The notes under the pieces were generated by a model that was not told the origin of the DNA, did not search any database, and saw nothing but the letters and a program-made list of their open reading frames with translations. DNA of 64,000 nucleotides from Sarcomyxa edulis (Eukaryota; Basidiomycota; Agaricomycetes; Agaricales; Mycenaceae). The position numbers were made by a program, and so were the translations under genes. This document shows positions 1 to 9,455 of this stretch, in pieces (the stretch's first letter is position 1; every line of letters starts with the position of its first letter). The stretch is taken from assembly GCA_009761415.1 (NCBI GenBank), contig QUOL01000003.1, positions 930,001-994,000 of the forward strand, given 5' to 3'.

Positions 1-1110
1 TCCGACCACGACAATGGTAGTGCGCCAGAGGATGAAGAACTTACGGACGGGCAGCAGGATGATGACCGCGATGAAAGTATTTCTGACGAGGAAGAAGAAG
101 AGGTCGATGAATTGCAGGACGAGACAGATACGGAGCAAGTCCAAAGGACTCACTCAGTTGCGCCTGAGGACGATGCATCTGAAGACGAGAACGACGAACT
201 AGACGAGGACGATGCACAGATCTCTGAACAACTATCTGGTCGTCCTACCGAACCTATCAAGACGGAACATGTTTCTATCTCCGCTGCCCTGCCTTCTGTC
301 GTCACCAAACACTCGTTGTCCCCAGACCAGCAACCGCCGGTCGTCCTACCCATCTCTCCAGAATCTTCTCACAGTCGAAACGTAGATCCAACGAAATCGA
401 GTGCTAGTCAACAGAGTTCTTCGATAGTTTCTAGCATAAAGGCCGTCGAACATAACGCCGAAGCCTGGAAGAATCCATCTTTCATACAAACGTCAGGCAA
501 GGGTAAGGCAAAAGCGCCTGCTAAACTTGTCTCGACTCGAACTGCAGCGATCGTGCTGTCCGACACATCAAAGACTCCCCTGGAGCAAAGACCTAGCCGC
601 CCTCCAGCCAACAAAATCGCTGATAAGTCTATCGATGTTGCCCCTCTTGATGCGAAACGAAAACATACAGAAGGCGACGCTAAGGTGATTGCTCATACCC
701 AAATTTCTGTAACAACGTACGGTGATACCCCGAGCACGAGAAAGCGTACGAGAGCCACGTCCTCTGGGTTTGACGATCAAGAAGATCCCTCCAAGAGAAG
801 AAAAATCATTGATCTGTCCGGAGACGCCTCAGATTCCTCCATCCACTCGGTAAACCATCCCGATCCACGAAAAGAAGACACCTCACGCGCTCCTTCAGTT
901 GTAGTTGTCAAATCAGAACCTGCCAACGACGATGCCGTTCATTCTTTAGCCAAGAGGAAATTGGCGGGTTTCACGGTCAACTTCAACAGTATTCCCTCTA
1001 ACGATGAGACCAAGCCGATGGTCAGTTGGCGCGGGTTGAAGGATATACTCTGGAGGATTGGTCGGTCGAGAAAGAAACAAGGCGTTTTCAAAGAACCGCC
1101 AGCTTTGTAG
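1..1110 (+). CDS. Acidic, Ser-rich nuclear-type protein, C-terminal part
   Basis: The reading frame is open from the first base of the window and stops with TAG at 1108-1110, so the 5' end of this gene lies outside. The visible 369 residues begin with a very acidic stretch (runs of Asp/Glu, about residues 1-75). A long Ser/Thr/Pro-rich linker follows, with several basic clusters that look like nuclear localisation signals (KRKRTR and KRRK around 740-805). The last 50 residues are more ordered, with a WRGLKDILWR segment. I do not recognise a domain. The composition suggests a chromatin- or transcription-associated nuclear protein, but that is inference only. No intron is needed in the visible part. 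Confidence 0.7.
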   Translation, partial: SDHDNGSAPEDEELTDGQQDDDRDESISDEEEEEVDELQDETDTEQVQRTHSVAPEDDASEDENDELDEDDAQISEQLSGRPTEPIKTEHVSISAALPSVVTKHSLSPDQQPPVVLPISPESSHSRNVDPTKSSASQQSSSIVSSIKAVEHNAEAWKNPSFIQTSGKGKAKAPAKLVSTRTAAIVLSDTSKTPLEQRPSRPPANKIADKSIDVAPLDAKRKHTEGDAKVIAHTQISVTTYGDTPSTRKRTRATSSGFDDQEDPSKRRKIIDLSGDASDSSIHSVNHPDPRKEDTSRAPSVVVVKSEPANDDAVHSLAKRKLAGFTVNFNSIPSNDETKPMVSWRGLKDILWRIGRSRKKQGVFKEPPAL

Positions 1111-1389
1111 GTTCTGTGGCGCCTTGCATGCGCCAATTGTGAATATGACCTCAGCATCGTGCTTGTATACTTGTCTCATCTGGGTCTGCAGTGTTATTTG
1201 ACAGACACAAGTAAGGAAGAGGTAGTAGACTCGCATGCATACCGTGATTGGAGAATAAAAAGAACAATTGCAAGGACGTAGAATCAGATGTGTACATTTA
1301 CGCTGTAGTAATTACATTTCAAGTACATTGGTATTGTACAAATACGACTGTCACAATTGGGTTTGATACTTCCTTTCTAGCGACCCCTC

Positions 1390-2809
1390 TCACAACTCCT
1401 TGACCCAGCCAGTGCGCTTAATGTAGGCAGAGGCAGCAGCATCAGCACCAAGGATTGCGTTGTAGACAATGTCCTCGGTGATGACTTGGTCCAAATTCCA
1501 AATGGTCTCTCCGGCAGAGCAAGCATTCTTGGCTACCTGGTGAAGGAGCGCGTCACTGACACCTTGGCATCCAAGGGTTTTGAAATTGACGGGAAGATTC
1601 TGGAGAATACAGGTCAGACAGACAGATAGGTCTTGGACTGAGACGGTTCGTGCTCACCACAGAGAGCATCAAAGCGAGATATCTATCAATCTCCTCGCTT
1701 GGGGCGTTATCGAGGATGAGTTGACACACGATACCGAAAGCCACCTTCTCACCGTGCATGAGGTGGTGCAGCTCGTGGATGACGGTCAAGCCATCATGGA
1801 TCTACAAACAATAACCATTAAGCTGATGGTATGAAAAGAGCACTTGACGAAACATACGGCATGGGCAGCGCCAAGTCCACCGGACTCGAAGCCCAATCCA
1901 GAGAGAAGAGTGTTGGCCTCAACGACAGCCTCGAACGCAGGGGTAATGGCGTGAACCTTGTTGGCCTCGTAGGCGAGTTTTCCGTATTCGAAGAGGATGT
2001 CCTCGCATTTCTGACCAATGGCTACAGAGACACTTGCGGGAAGTCCTCCACCGGTGTTAATGGCGTTGCGTGTACGGCGGGCCTCGACGTTAGTGGCAAG
2101 AGCATCACCAAGGCCAGAGGCAATGAAACGAGCTGGAGCCCTGGAGATGATGCTGGTGTCGACGAGAACCAAAGCAGGGTTTTTGGAGAAGTAAGTGTAA
2201 CGGTCGAAGGTTCCGTCCTCGTGGTAAAGGACCGAAAGCGCAGAGCAAGGCGCATCAGTGGAGGCAACTTTGAAGATAACGTCAAGATCCGGTTCTATAA
2301 CAGGGAAAGGACCTAGTACGGACTTGTAGGCATCACAATCGCATCGATCTTCAGAGCGTCTGCTGTGGCCTTGCCAGAGTCAGCGGTCTTTCCACCTCCA
2401 ATAGCGACAACGAATTCGATCTGCGAGACACTTCAGAAACGATTGAGAGGTTTACGCAGGTTGGAATATTTACCTTATGTTGACGTCCGAGGGCAACGAG
2501 GCGATTGACTTCCTCAGCAGAAGCCTCCCCACCGAAGTTCGCGACTGTGACATTCAACTTTGCGGCCTTCAAGGATGCGACGACGGAAGCTCCAGCTGTA
2601 TGGAAAACATTGAGCGACGAGAGCTCAGAGTATAACCAAAGATTGAACACACCGATCTTGTAAACGATGGCATCAGACAGGACCATAACATTGTTTCCGA
2701 AGGGAGACAAGTACTTGGCCGCATTCTGAACGGCTGTGGGACCTTGAATGTACTTGGACGGGCACTGGAAGACTCGCTCGAGGCAAACAGGGCGGATTGG
2801 GCGAGACAT
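1390..2809 (-). CDS. gldA: Glycerol dehydrogenase, iron-containing ADH family
   Basis: This is a family III (metal-dependent) alcohol dehydrogenase that oxidises glycerol to dihydroxyacetone with NAD+. The start is [15 protein letters not shown] (ATG at 2807-2809) and the stop TGA is at 1390-1392. Family landmarks are the N-terminal P.KYIQGP, the nucleotide-binding [15 protein letters not shown], the [12 protein letters not shown] loop, SGLGDALAT, and the metal-ligand histidine region ending in [15 protein letters not shown]. About five short introns interrupt it. One is 2273-2328 or close to it, needed to join PT to [13 protein letters not shown] and remove an in-frame TAG. The length of about 370 residues fits the family. 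A TATA box lies 71 bp upstream on the same strand. Identity is secure. Substrate preference for glycerol over a related polyol is inferred from sequence type. Confidence 0.9.
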
Positions 2810-2879
2810 TGAATGAGGACTTGAGAGGGTAAGATGCAAAAGTTGGGTGGGTTGCACCATCTGGAGACTTGAAAGGCGA

Positions 2880-2886
2880 TTTTATA
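2880..2886 (-). promoter_or_regulatory. TATA box of the glycerol dehydrogenase gene
   Basis: The minus strand reads TATAAAA 71 bp upstream of the gldA start codon, inside a short intergenic stretch on the correct strand. Position and sequence fit a core promoter, although many fungal promoters lack a TATA box. Confidence 0.5.
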
Positions 2887-2889
2887 GCT

Positions 2890-4174
2890 CTCCGTCCCAC
2901 TGTGGCACTGCCAAACTGGAGCGGGAAAGGACGAGGAACGAAGAGCGGCAGAAGTCAGGGGCGGAACCAGGACGCCTAGAATCGCGATGTTTGAGATTTC
3001 AGACACTCGAGCTCTCAGACGGTAGACCTGGGTAGCAGGCCTAGCTATGGGAATGAGGAGATGTCATAGTCAGTATTTTTGCACAGCCCCGGGCTGAATC
3101 TGACTCGTTTGGCTCCAAAGCAGCTCGATTAAAGCTTGCATTTGTCCCTAGATTTATGCCTCGTTTTAGTATATACACACTCTGTTGCAACGAGCTCATT
3201 TGAGCTCTCTTGACGCGACTCTGGGGCAGCAGGAAGCGATCTAGATCCGAGCGGGGAATGTATAAATGCAAATTGCGGGGATACATGCTGGAAGTACCAT
3301 GGGCCCATAATTCCTCCCCAGAGTTGGCCCACCGTAGCCCCTAACATTTCCCCGCTGAATCAGGCTAAACTCCGGAAGTACATTCTGTGGAGGCGTCAGC
3401 TGCAGAATCAAATATGCATCAATAGTTGCATGGAAAGACTCACGTCAGAGGCTGTCAGAGGAGGAGGAGGAGGTGAACCAAGGTGACAACAAAGAAGTGA
3501 CGCGTGGATGTTGATAAGGAGAGATCGATTGATATAACACTTATCGTTCTTATCGAATCTGCGTAGTAAATGATGCAATGTTATGGAGCCACAGAGTAGG
3601 CCGGTTATCGGTGGACCTGGAACTTCGGAAGATTGAAAGTCATTACCGACAACTATACATGTCGTAAGATCGAGAAACAGGTACCTTTCTGACGCGTACA
3701 ATGATGTGCGGTGTGTACCAGAAGATACTCAAATGATGTGTTCGTGCTTGTTTCTGGTCAATTTTAGGACCTTCAATAGTGCCCTTGAGACCCTGCTGTA
3801 CCTCTGATCTTCGCACACATTGTTCAGGCAGAGTTGTTGCAGTTCACGTAATATCCTGTTCGATGGTGAGACAAGACATGACTGCGGTCAGTTGGAAAAA
3901 AAACATTAGAGATCTTCAAAATATGCACGTATCCAGAGCACGTCGACGTCACGAACGGTCCCTCTGTTCCAGGGTCCTATATGGAAGTCTGACGGATCAA
4001 ATTAGTGGCTGAACGGCACAAATGTCAAGACATGGTCCGAGACAGTCCAAGATGTCCAACATTCGGTTGACCCCTATTTCGCGATGTTCATCACTTGGTT
4101 TACCCAATGGTATCGGCACTTGACTACGCACCTCTTGCGCCGTCATATTCGACCTGAGAACTATTCGGACTTAT
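2890..4174. other. Gene-free intergenic region
   Basis: This stretch separates the gldA promoter from the 3' end of the Smr gene. Short open frames on both strands give no recognisable domain and no splice pattern that would link them. A TATAAATG string at 3258 on + is not followed by a credible gene. Nothing else is seen. Confidence 0.5.
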
Positions 4175-5843
4175 TCAAAGACGCCAGGGCATAGTTTGAT
4201 TCGACTTGGGAAATATAGGTGCCCATGTGAGGATCAATAATCCATTATTCCGACGGTCCATGTCGACTTGAATACGATGTCTGGAAACGCTGGTCTCAAT
4301 ATAAGGTCTTTGCAAGGCATATAGGGTCCTTACCGTCGCATCGCCTCGATTACTGCTGGCTTTAGAACGGCCCGGCCTCCTACAGAATGGACTCCGCGCC
4401 CTACAATGACTCGGAGTTGATCTCTGCCTTCGAGGAACGCGTCGTGGACAGCTATTTCAGTTCGGTGGACTGCTTCACGAACTCGGAGCCCATGGAGATC
4501 GATGGATGTTTTGTTCGGTCTGATGTTGTACGCTAATTCGCAAGAGTCAGTTTCAAACCCGTCACAGCGACCTTGAGCGGGAAGAGCAAGAATCACGTAC
4601 ACCGAAAATACCTCCGTTCTGCAGCTTTGTGAAGCTTGATTGAGTTTTCTCCAGATCTTTTGATCTCCTGCTTCAAGAGAAACGCTCGCTTCGTCGATGA
4701 GCGCAATCTTTGATCGCATTCCAGCTCCCTTTGTCGTCTGTCTTCGGCAAGTGCAGCCTGCCTCAATTGTTCCGCTTCCTGTCTGAGGATTAAGGGATCA
4801 CTTTCTACTATCGCGCTCTCTGTATTCGCCAGAGTTTGCGATGACTCAGCGACAGATTTATCTTCGTCGACTTCAGAGACATGTTTTTGGGAAGTGACTT
4901 CTGCAATAAGTGTTGATACAGCATCCTCTATGGCTGAGGGCGACAAATTCTGGGAACTAATCGCGATATCATGAAAGCCAAGAGGTCCCTCTACGGAAGG
5001 AAGGCCGGCAATTCGAACGGTGGGTGTGATATCCTCTGATTTTGTTTCGTCGACGAGCAGATCAATTTCAAAGGATTGTGGAAGGATTGACGCCGCAGCG
5101 GCTGTATCTGCCTCCGAAGTACTATGGCCACCAGTAGGAGAGTAACGATTCTCGAGATCGTCTAGCTCAGCGTCGCTCAGATAGAAGGAAACATCGGGTA
5201 TCTCCAATGGTGCAAGTCCTTTCTGGGGGTCCTGGCCATCCAGGATGGCTTCAGTTAGAGTCTCAACTGGATCAAGAGTACCAAAGGGAGTGAGCTGGGC
5301 GCCGAGAGCAGGCTGAGGAGTACGTTCCCCGAGGGAATAGCGGACAATATGAGGAAGTGCTGGGATAGGCTGCCTGACTGGTAATGGACTGTCAGGAGGT
5401 GGTCGAGGACGTATGATAGATTGAGAACGAAAGAAAGTTCTGTCTGGCGAGTCAGGCTTGAAGGAAACCACCTTACGAGGTCTCTTCTTGCGTGACCCGA
5501 CAGGTGCGCTCCAATATCTTGGTCCCATTGTAACACAAATCAAGAACGCTACTGTGCTCCATAATACCACCAGCGCCATCCTGACCACATTTCTAGTATA
5601 AACAAGATCTGCGAAGATTCGAAAGCCGTAGGCGACACTAGGATCGAATGGAGACGACGTTTTGCGAATGAAATGGTGAAGGACGACCCCTTCCCAGACC
5701 CCGAGAATAGCACTTTGGACGCGTAGGTGGTAAGGACTGAGATTATTGACCAGAAGACGCATTGCGAAGCCTAAGCCTATGGCGAGCAGGTCGTCCATGA
5801 TGATAGCAAGGAAGCGAGACGCCTCGTGGTAGACGTTGGGCAT
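4175..5843 (-). CDS. Smr-domain protein with DUF1771-like helix and N-terminal membrane segment
   Basis: The protein starts MPNVYHEASRFL at 5843. A hydrophobic stretch at about residues 87-108 (VVRMALVVLWSTVAFLICV) looks like a membrane anchor, and a long acidic Ser-rich linker follows. Next is a charged helix (RSSTKRAFLLKQEIKRSG...KLHKAAERR) resembling DUF1771, and then the Smr domain with its hallmarks SIDLHGLRVREAV (the DLHG motif) and VIVGRGVHS (GRGxHS). Two introns are needed: one from the donor GTACGT near 4600 to TTAG near 4535, and one starting GTAAGG at about 4334. The second carries the frame past an apparent stop into a last exon ending IQVDMDRRNNGLLIL and TGA at 4175-4177, which matches the usual closing strand of Smr domains. 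Smr domains bind or cleave nucleic acid; the specific role here is unknown. Confidence 0.75.
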
Positions 5844-7194
5844 TGATCTCTCTGCCTCATGTCAAGTAATGTGACTGCAAAGTGGACAAAAGAGATGCAG
5901 ATGTACTTTTAGATCGGCGCTACATGTCTTGACGATAATGTGGAATCTCACGCCATATCCTGCGAAGATAACAGTCAGCTGAGGCCTTGGGTTGAATATG
6001 AGGGGATAGTAGGAACGTCTAGATGTCAATGATGATTTTGGGTTCATTTGTCCTAATCAATAGGACACCTACTCGCGCATTTAGATACCCCTGGTGACGA
6101 TATTGTACAAGTGCTCTGAAGTACATATTGATATCGAAATCTGTAGAGATGCCGACCCTCCACATGGATCTCCGGAGAAAAACTAGGTAGGCCAACGCTC
6201 AAGCCATTCTAGTTTAAATCAGCGGCTTTAATGACATTGTGAGACTCGCAATTAAGACTCACTTATACAAAACGGCGGCATCTCCTCAGAAAAGGCTTCT
6301 ATGGGATATGGAAAGCATCGAGTTGGAACGTTCGCATTACGCCACACATCCTGAAAAGTGCTTGTGCCTCTGCTCGCACGTCGCGGCGTAGTGACATAAA
6401 TCACGAACCGCTAGTCTGGATACGGGATGCTGTGTGGGTGCGCTCCAGAGACGGACGGATCTAGAATGATAGAATAGTTAGACGTACGAAAGGAGTTCAG
6501 AACTGAGAGTATAAGAGGTGTGAACGAAGGAGGACTTTTGTCAACACCCACAATACGAACACGACCAATCACTGTCAGCCATACCATCTTTATCAAGCTT
6601 ACCATGTCCGCTGTCAGTGCATCGACGTTCTTTGCAAGTACTCTCTGCTGACATAGTTTTCATCGTGCATTAGAACATTAATTCGACTGTCGTTGACCAT
6701 GCCTGCGGCGGAAGTTCATGCAACTGCACTGCGACGTAAGTCGTCCATCATCTACGTTTAAGACAGAGTCACTGGAAGACTCTCACCTTTGTTTTTTCAG
6801 TTGCTCTTGCAAGCCTAACGAGTGCAAATGCTCTTAGGCGCAGTCCAATAGCGTCTACTAGTTGATCTTCAATGTCATTTATCAGCGATTGTGAATCTAA
6901 GAAAGGTTTCGGGGAGGGGAGAATGTTGTATGTACGCTCCGAGATTCAATGAATCTATGCATATGTACCTTTTGGCCGGTGTGGACTCGGAGTGCAATTT
7001 ATCCACCAAGCAGCGCGTGCATAGACCTAATGACGAGTCAAGCACTCAATGACGGTGGCGCAACACAAACGGGACACTTCGACGGGACTACGTGGGGAGT
7101 ACCAAATGGCAAGTAAAGTTGAGTCATCGCGATGTGTTGATAGAGATGATTCATATCGGATTGGTATCGTCTCGAGAGCTACATGGATGGTTGA
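5844..7194. other. Gene-free intergenic region
   Basis: No coding frame in this stretch carries a recognisable domain, and none is extended by plausible splice sites. It includes the 5' flank of the Smr gene and runs up to the foldback element. Nothing else is supported. Confidence 0.5.
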
Positions 7195-7276
7195 CAGCTA
7201 AAAAGCGATCGATAGACCTGATTTTGCGCCGTTCCGCTCAGGAATTTTATTTACTTTTGGAGCGGGTACAAATAAA
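7195..7276 (+). repeat. Left terminal inverted repeat
   Basis: This 82-bp arm matches the reverse complement of 7507-7588 at 80 of 82 positions. Confidence 0.9.
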
Positions 7277-7506
7277 CCAAAAATAAATGTCCCCATTTGG
7301 TCCTTTCAGAAATGAGTTTTGCTCTCCAGGTCTTCGATGCAGAATGGTCTTGAAGCACATTTTATCTTTGAGCAAGATACGCGCATCTCAGAAGTCAATT
7401 TTGAAGGGGAGAATAGACGGATAGTGCTGCTGCAGAGGCGGCAGCTCCTTTTTTGAACAGATCGAGCCACGTGTTCTCGCCAAAAGTGGTCTAGTTTCTG
7501 TCTAGT

Positions 7507-7588
7507 TTTATTTGTACTCGCTCCAAAAGTAAACAAAATTCCTGAGCGGAACGGCGCAAAATCAGGTCTATCGATCGCTTTTTAGCTG
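7507..7588 (-). repeat. Right terminal inverted repeat
   Basis: This 82-bp arm is the partner of 7195-7276, with two mismatches. It ends with GATCGCTTTTTAGCTG. Confidence 0.9.
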
Positions 7589-7913
7589 GAACTTATAGGA
7601 TGCTACCAAAAAAATCAGTTTTCGGATGATTCAAAGATCAGAGCACTCACAGAAGATTTTTTGTCTGGAAATGACTCTCGAGAGCCGGTCGATATGAGTC
7701 AATTAGCGTCGAGCATTGCCAAGGTACCGAGGTCGATGTATAAAACAAACTTGTCATGGTACAGATCACTGCGGCCATCGATCGCGGAGGAGGGCTCTGA
7801 ACAGCCACCCCCTTCTCTACTCTACTCAACCAAGCTACAGTGCTTTCGAATATTCCCGTCAACTCTCGAAATAACTCGACGTCTACTATCTTATTCAAGT
7901 TCTGATATCCAGT
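7589..7913. other. 5' flank of the R3H gene
   Basis: This is non-coding sequence between the foldback element and the R3H start codon. No clear TATA box or other motif is seen. The foldback element therefore lies about 325 bp upstream of this gene. Confidence 0.4.
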
Positions 7914-9320
7914 ATGGAGACCCAGGCCAAATCCTCCCAAGTGGCTCAAACAGAGGCCCCCGGGGCTAACATTCCAGACGTTCCTATCCCTCTCTCGTTC
8001 CCGGCATTACTGCGCAATCCTGGTCTATCTGACCGCTATGCACATCTGCAGTTTCAAGGCCGACATCACGTACCTACTATCGTCAAGAAGACCAGGAATA
8101 GGAGCAACGAGAATGAAGGCAAACGATGGATTAGGAGGAAAGATAATGGTCAGCTATTATTGCCCCTCTGATGGTGCAAAGTATCCTGACATCCACCAGC
8201 CCAGTTTGTTGGTAATCCTCATATTGTGATTGCGACTAAGAAAGACTACGCATTAACACTTACTCGTATGCGATCGACCTTTCCCGAACCATTACCTGCG
8301 TATCTGCCTCGAACCGCCGAGATACCAGCCGTCACACCACCAACCTTCGATCCTAATTCCGCCAATGCTGGCCGCTTCTCTCTCAGTCTCAAGGGAATGA
8401 GACGAGAGCTACGCAGATCAGGGTTTCGAGCCGAAGCACTCGTCCGGGATATCGAGACTGAGATCCTGGAATGGCTGCTGGAAGGAGGCACTATTCTATC
8501 CCCAGATCTAGGAAATGAAACTGCGTTCCTATTTCCTGGGATGGCTGTCCGAGATACACAAACTATCAGCGAAGTGTCGCGTACACCTTTGCAACTCGTG
8601 TGGTCTATCGCTGATGATGCATTTGCACGATATGTCGTCCACTGTTGTGCCCGTTACCACGAAATAATCAGTTTCAGTGAGTACACATCTATTTAAGACC
8701 CTCCTCGCCCGTTGCAATTCTTATCCCACTACACAGGCAAAGAGATATCCGGCCAACGCCTCACTTATCTGTTACGACCCAATGTGACTCGTCCGGATTA
8801 TCATGCCACTGCCATCTTGGACACACCTCCAGTCACAGATATCGAACATTCTTCTCAATTCGACACAGATTCAGACTTACTATCTGATCTTGACTCACGA
8901 TCCGGCGCAGAAGAGTCAGATGTTGAACCACATCTAACTCGTCCCAGTCCGCTCTCCGCGATATCGGAAGATTCTCTATTACCATCTTCTCCCCGACATC
9001 CCAAACTAGACCCAACCTTCGACAACGATGATGCATGGTCAGTCATCGGAGACACAGATGCTGAAAGCGAAGGCGGAGGTGGCGATGTGTTGGCCGCTAG
9101 CATCGAGTCGTTGTCAATTGACGATCCAGACCAAACTTTACAAGCAGAACCTCACATCCGACCATCACCTCTTCGATCTCGCCTCTGGGACCACCGACAC
9201 GGACGTTCCGCTTCGTCACCATCCCGCTCCCCTGCTAGAAGACAACCTCGACGAGCGCTGCACGCTGAGGCACCTCACTCGAGGCGTCCTAAATCATTTT
9301 ATGACTACTTATTCGCATGA
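7914..9320 (+). CDS. R3H-type nucleic-acid-binding protein
   Basis: Three exons (7914-8148, 8200-8676, 8737-9320) join in frame. The donors are GTCAGC and GTGAGT and the acceptors CCAG and ACAG. The N-terminal part (LSFPALLRNPGLSDRYAHLQ and, later, FSLSLKGMRRELRRSGFRAE) resembles the R3H-associated N-terminal region of fungal proteins. The middle ends in an R3H-like core: FARYVVHCCARYHEI has Arg and His separated by three residues, followed by ISGQRLTYLLRP. The C-terminal 190 residues are acidic and Ser-rich, ending in a basic Arg/Ser/Pro stretch. R3H domains bind single-stranded nucleic acid. Target and process are unknown. The family call is from motif recognition only. Confidence 0.6.
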
Positions 9321-9455
9321 ACATACTTTTTGAAAGCATCCCATATATAAATATAAAGAATTGCAAGAGACCGTCCGCAATACATACACATAAGTAAGTG
9401 GGTTCCCCGTGGTGTGATTGTCCATCTTACCGTCAAGCCTAAATACATCCTTCCC

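Larger units (their letters stand above)
7195..7588. mobile_element. Foldback / MITE-like element with 82-bp terminal inverted repeats
   Basis: The left arm 7195-7276 and the right arm 7507-7588 are reverse complements over 82 bp with only two mismatches (at left-arm positions 7249 and 7265). They enclose about 230 bp with no coding capacity. The outer ends read CAGCTAAAAAGCGATCG and its complement. TA, or AGCT, occurs in direct orientation at both edges. Excision would leave CAGCTAGCTG (TA duplication) or CAGCTG (AGCT duplication), and both are palindromic target sites. Each arm also contains a short inner inverted repeat (CCTGA...TCAGG). Size, long TIRs, lack of a gene and a TA edge fit a non-autonomous DNA transposon, possibly Tc1/mariner-mobilised. 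Family assignment is inference. Confidence 0.75.

Noticed and set aside
3041..3701. Possible small minus-strand gene upstream of gldA
   Set aside because: Frames are short, out of register with each other, and have no recognisable sequence.
8246..8491. Antisense frames over the R3H, ESA1 and COG7 exons
   Set aside because: They mirror codon bias of the real genes on the other strand and contain no domains.
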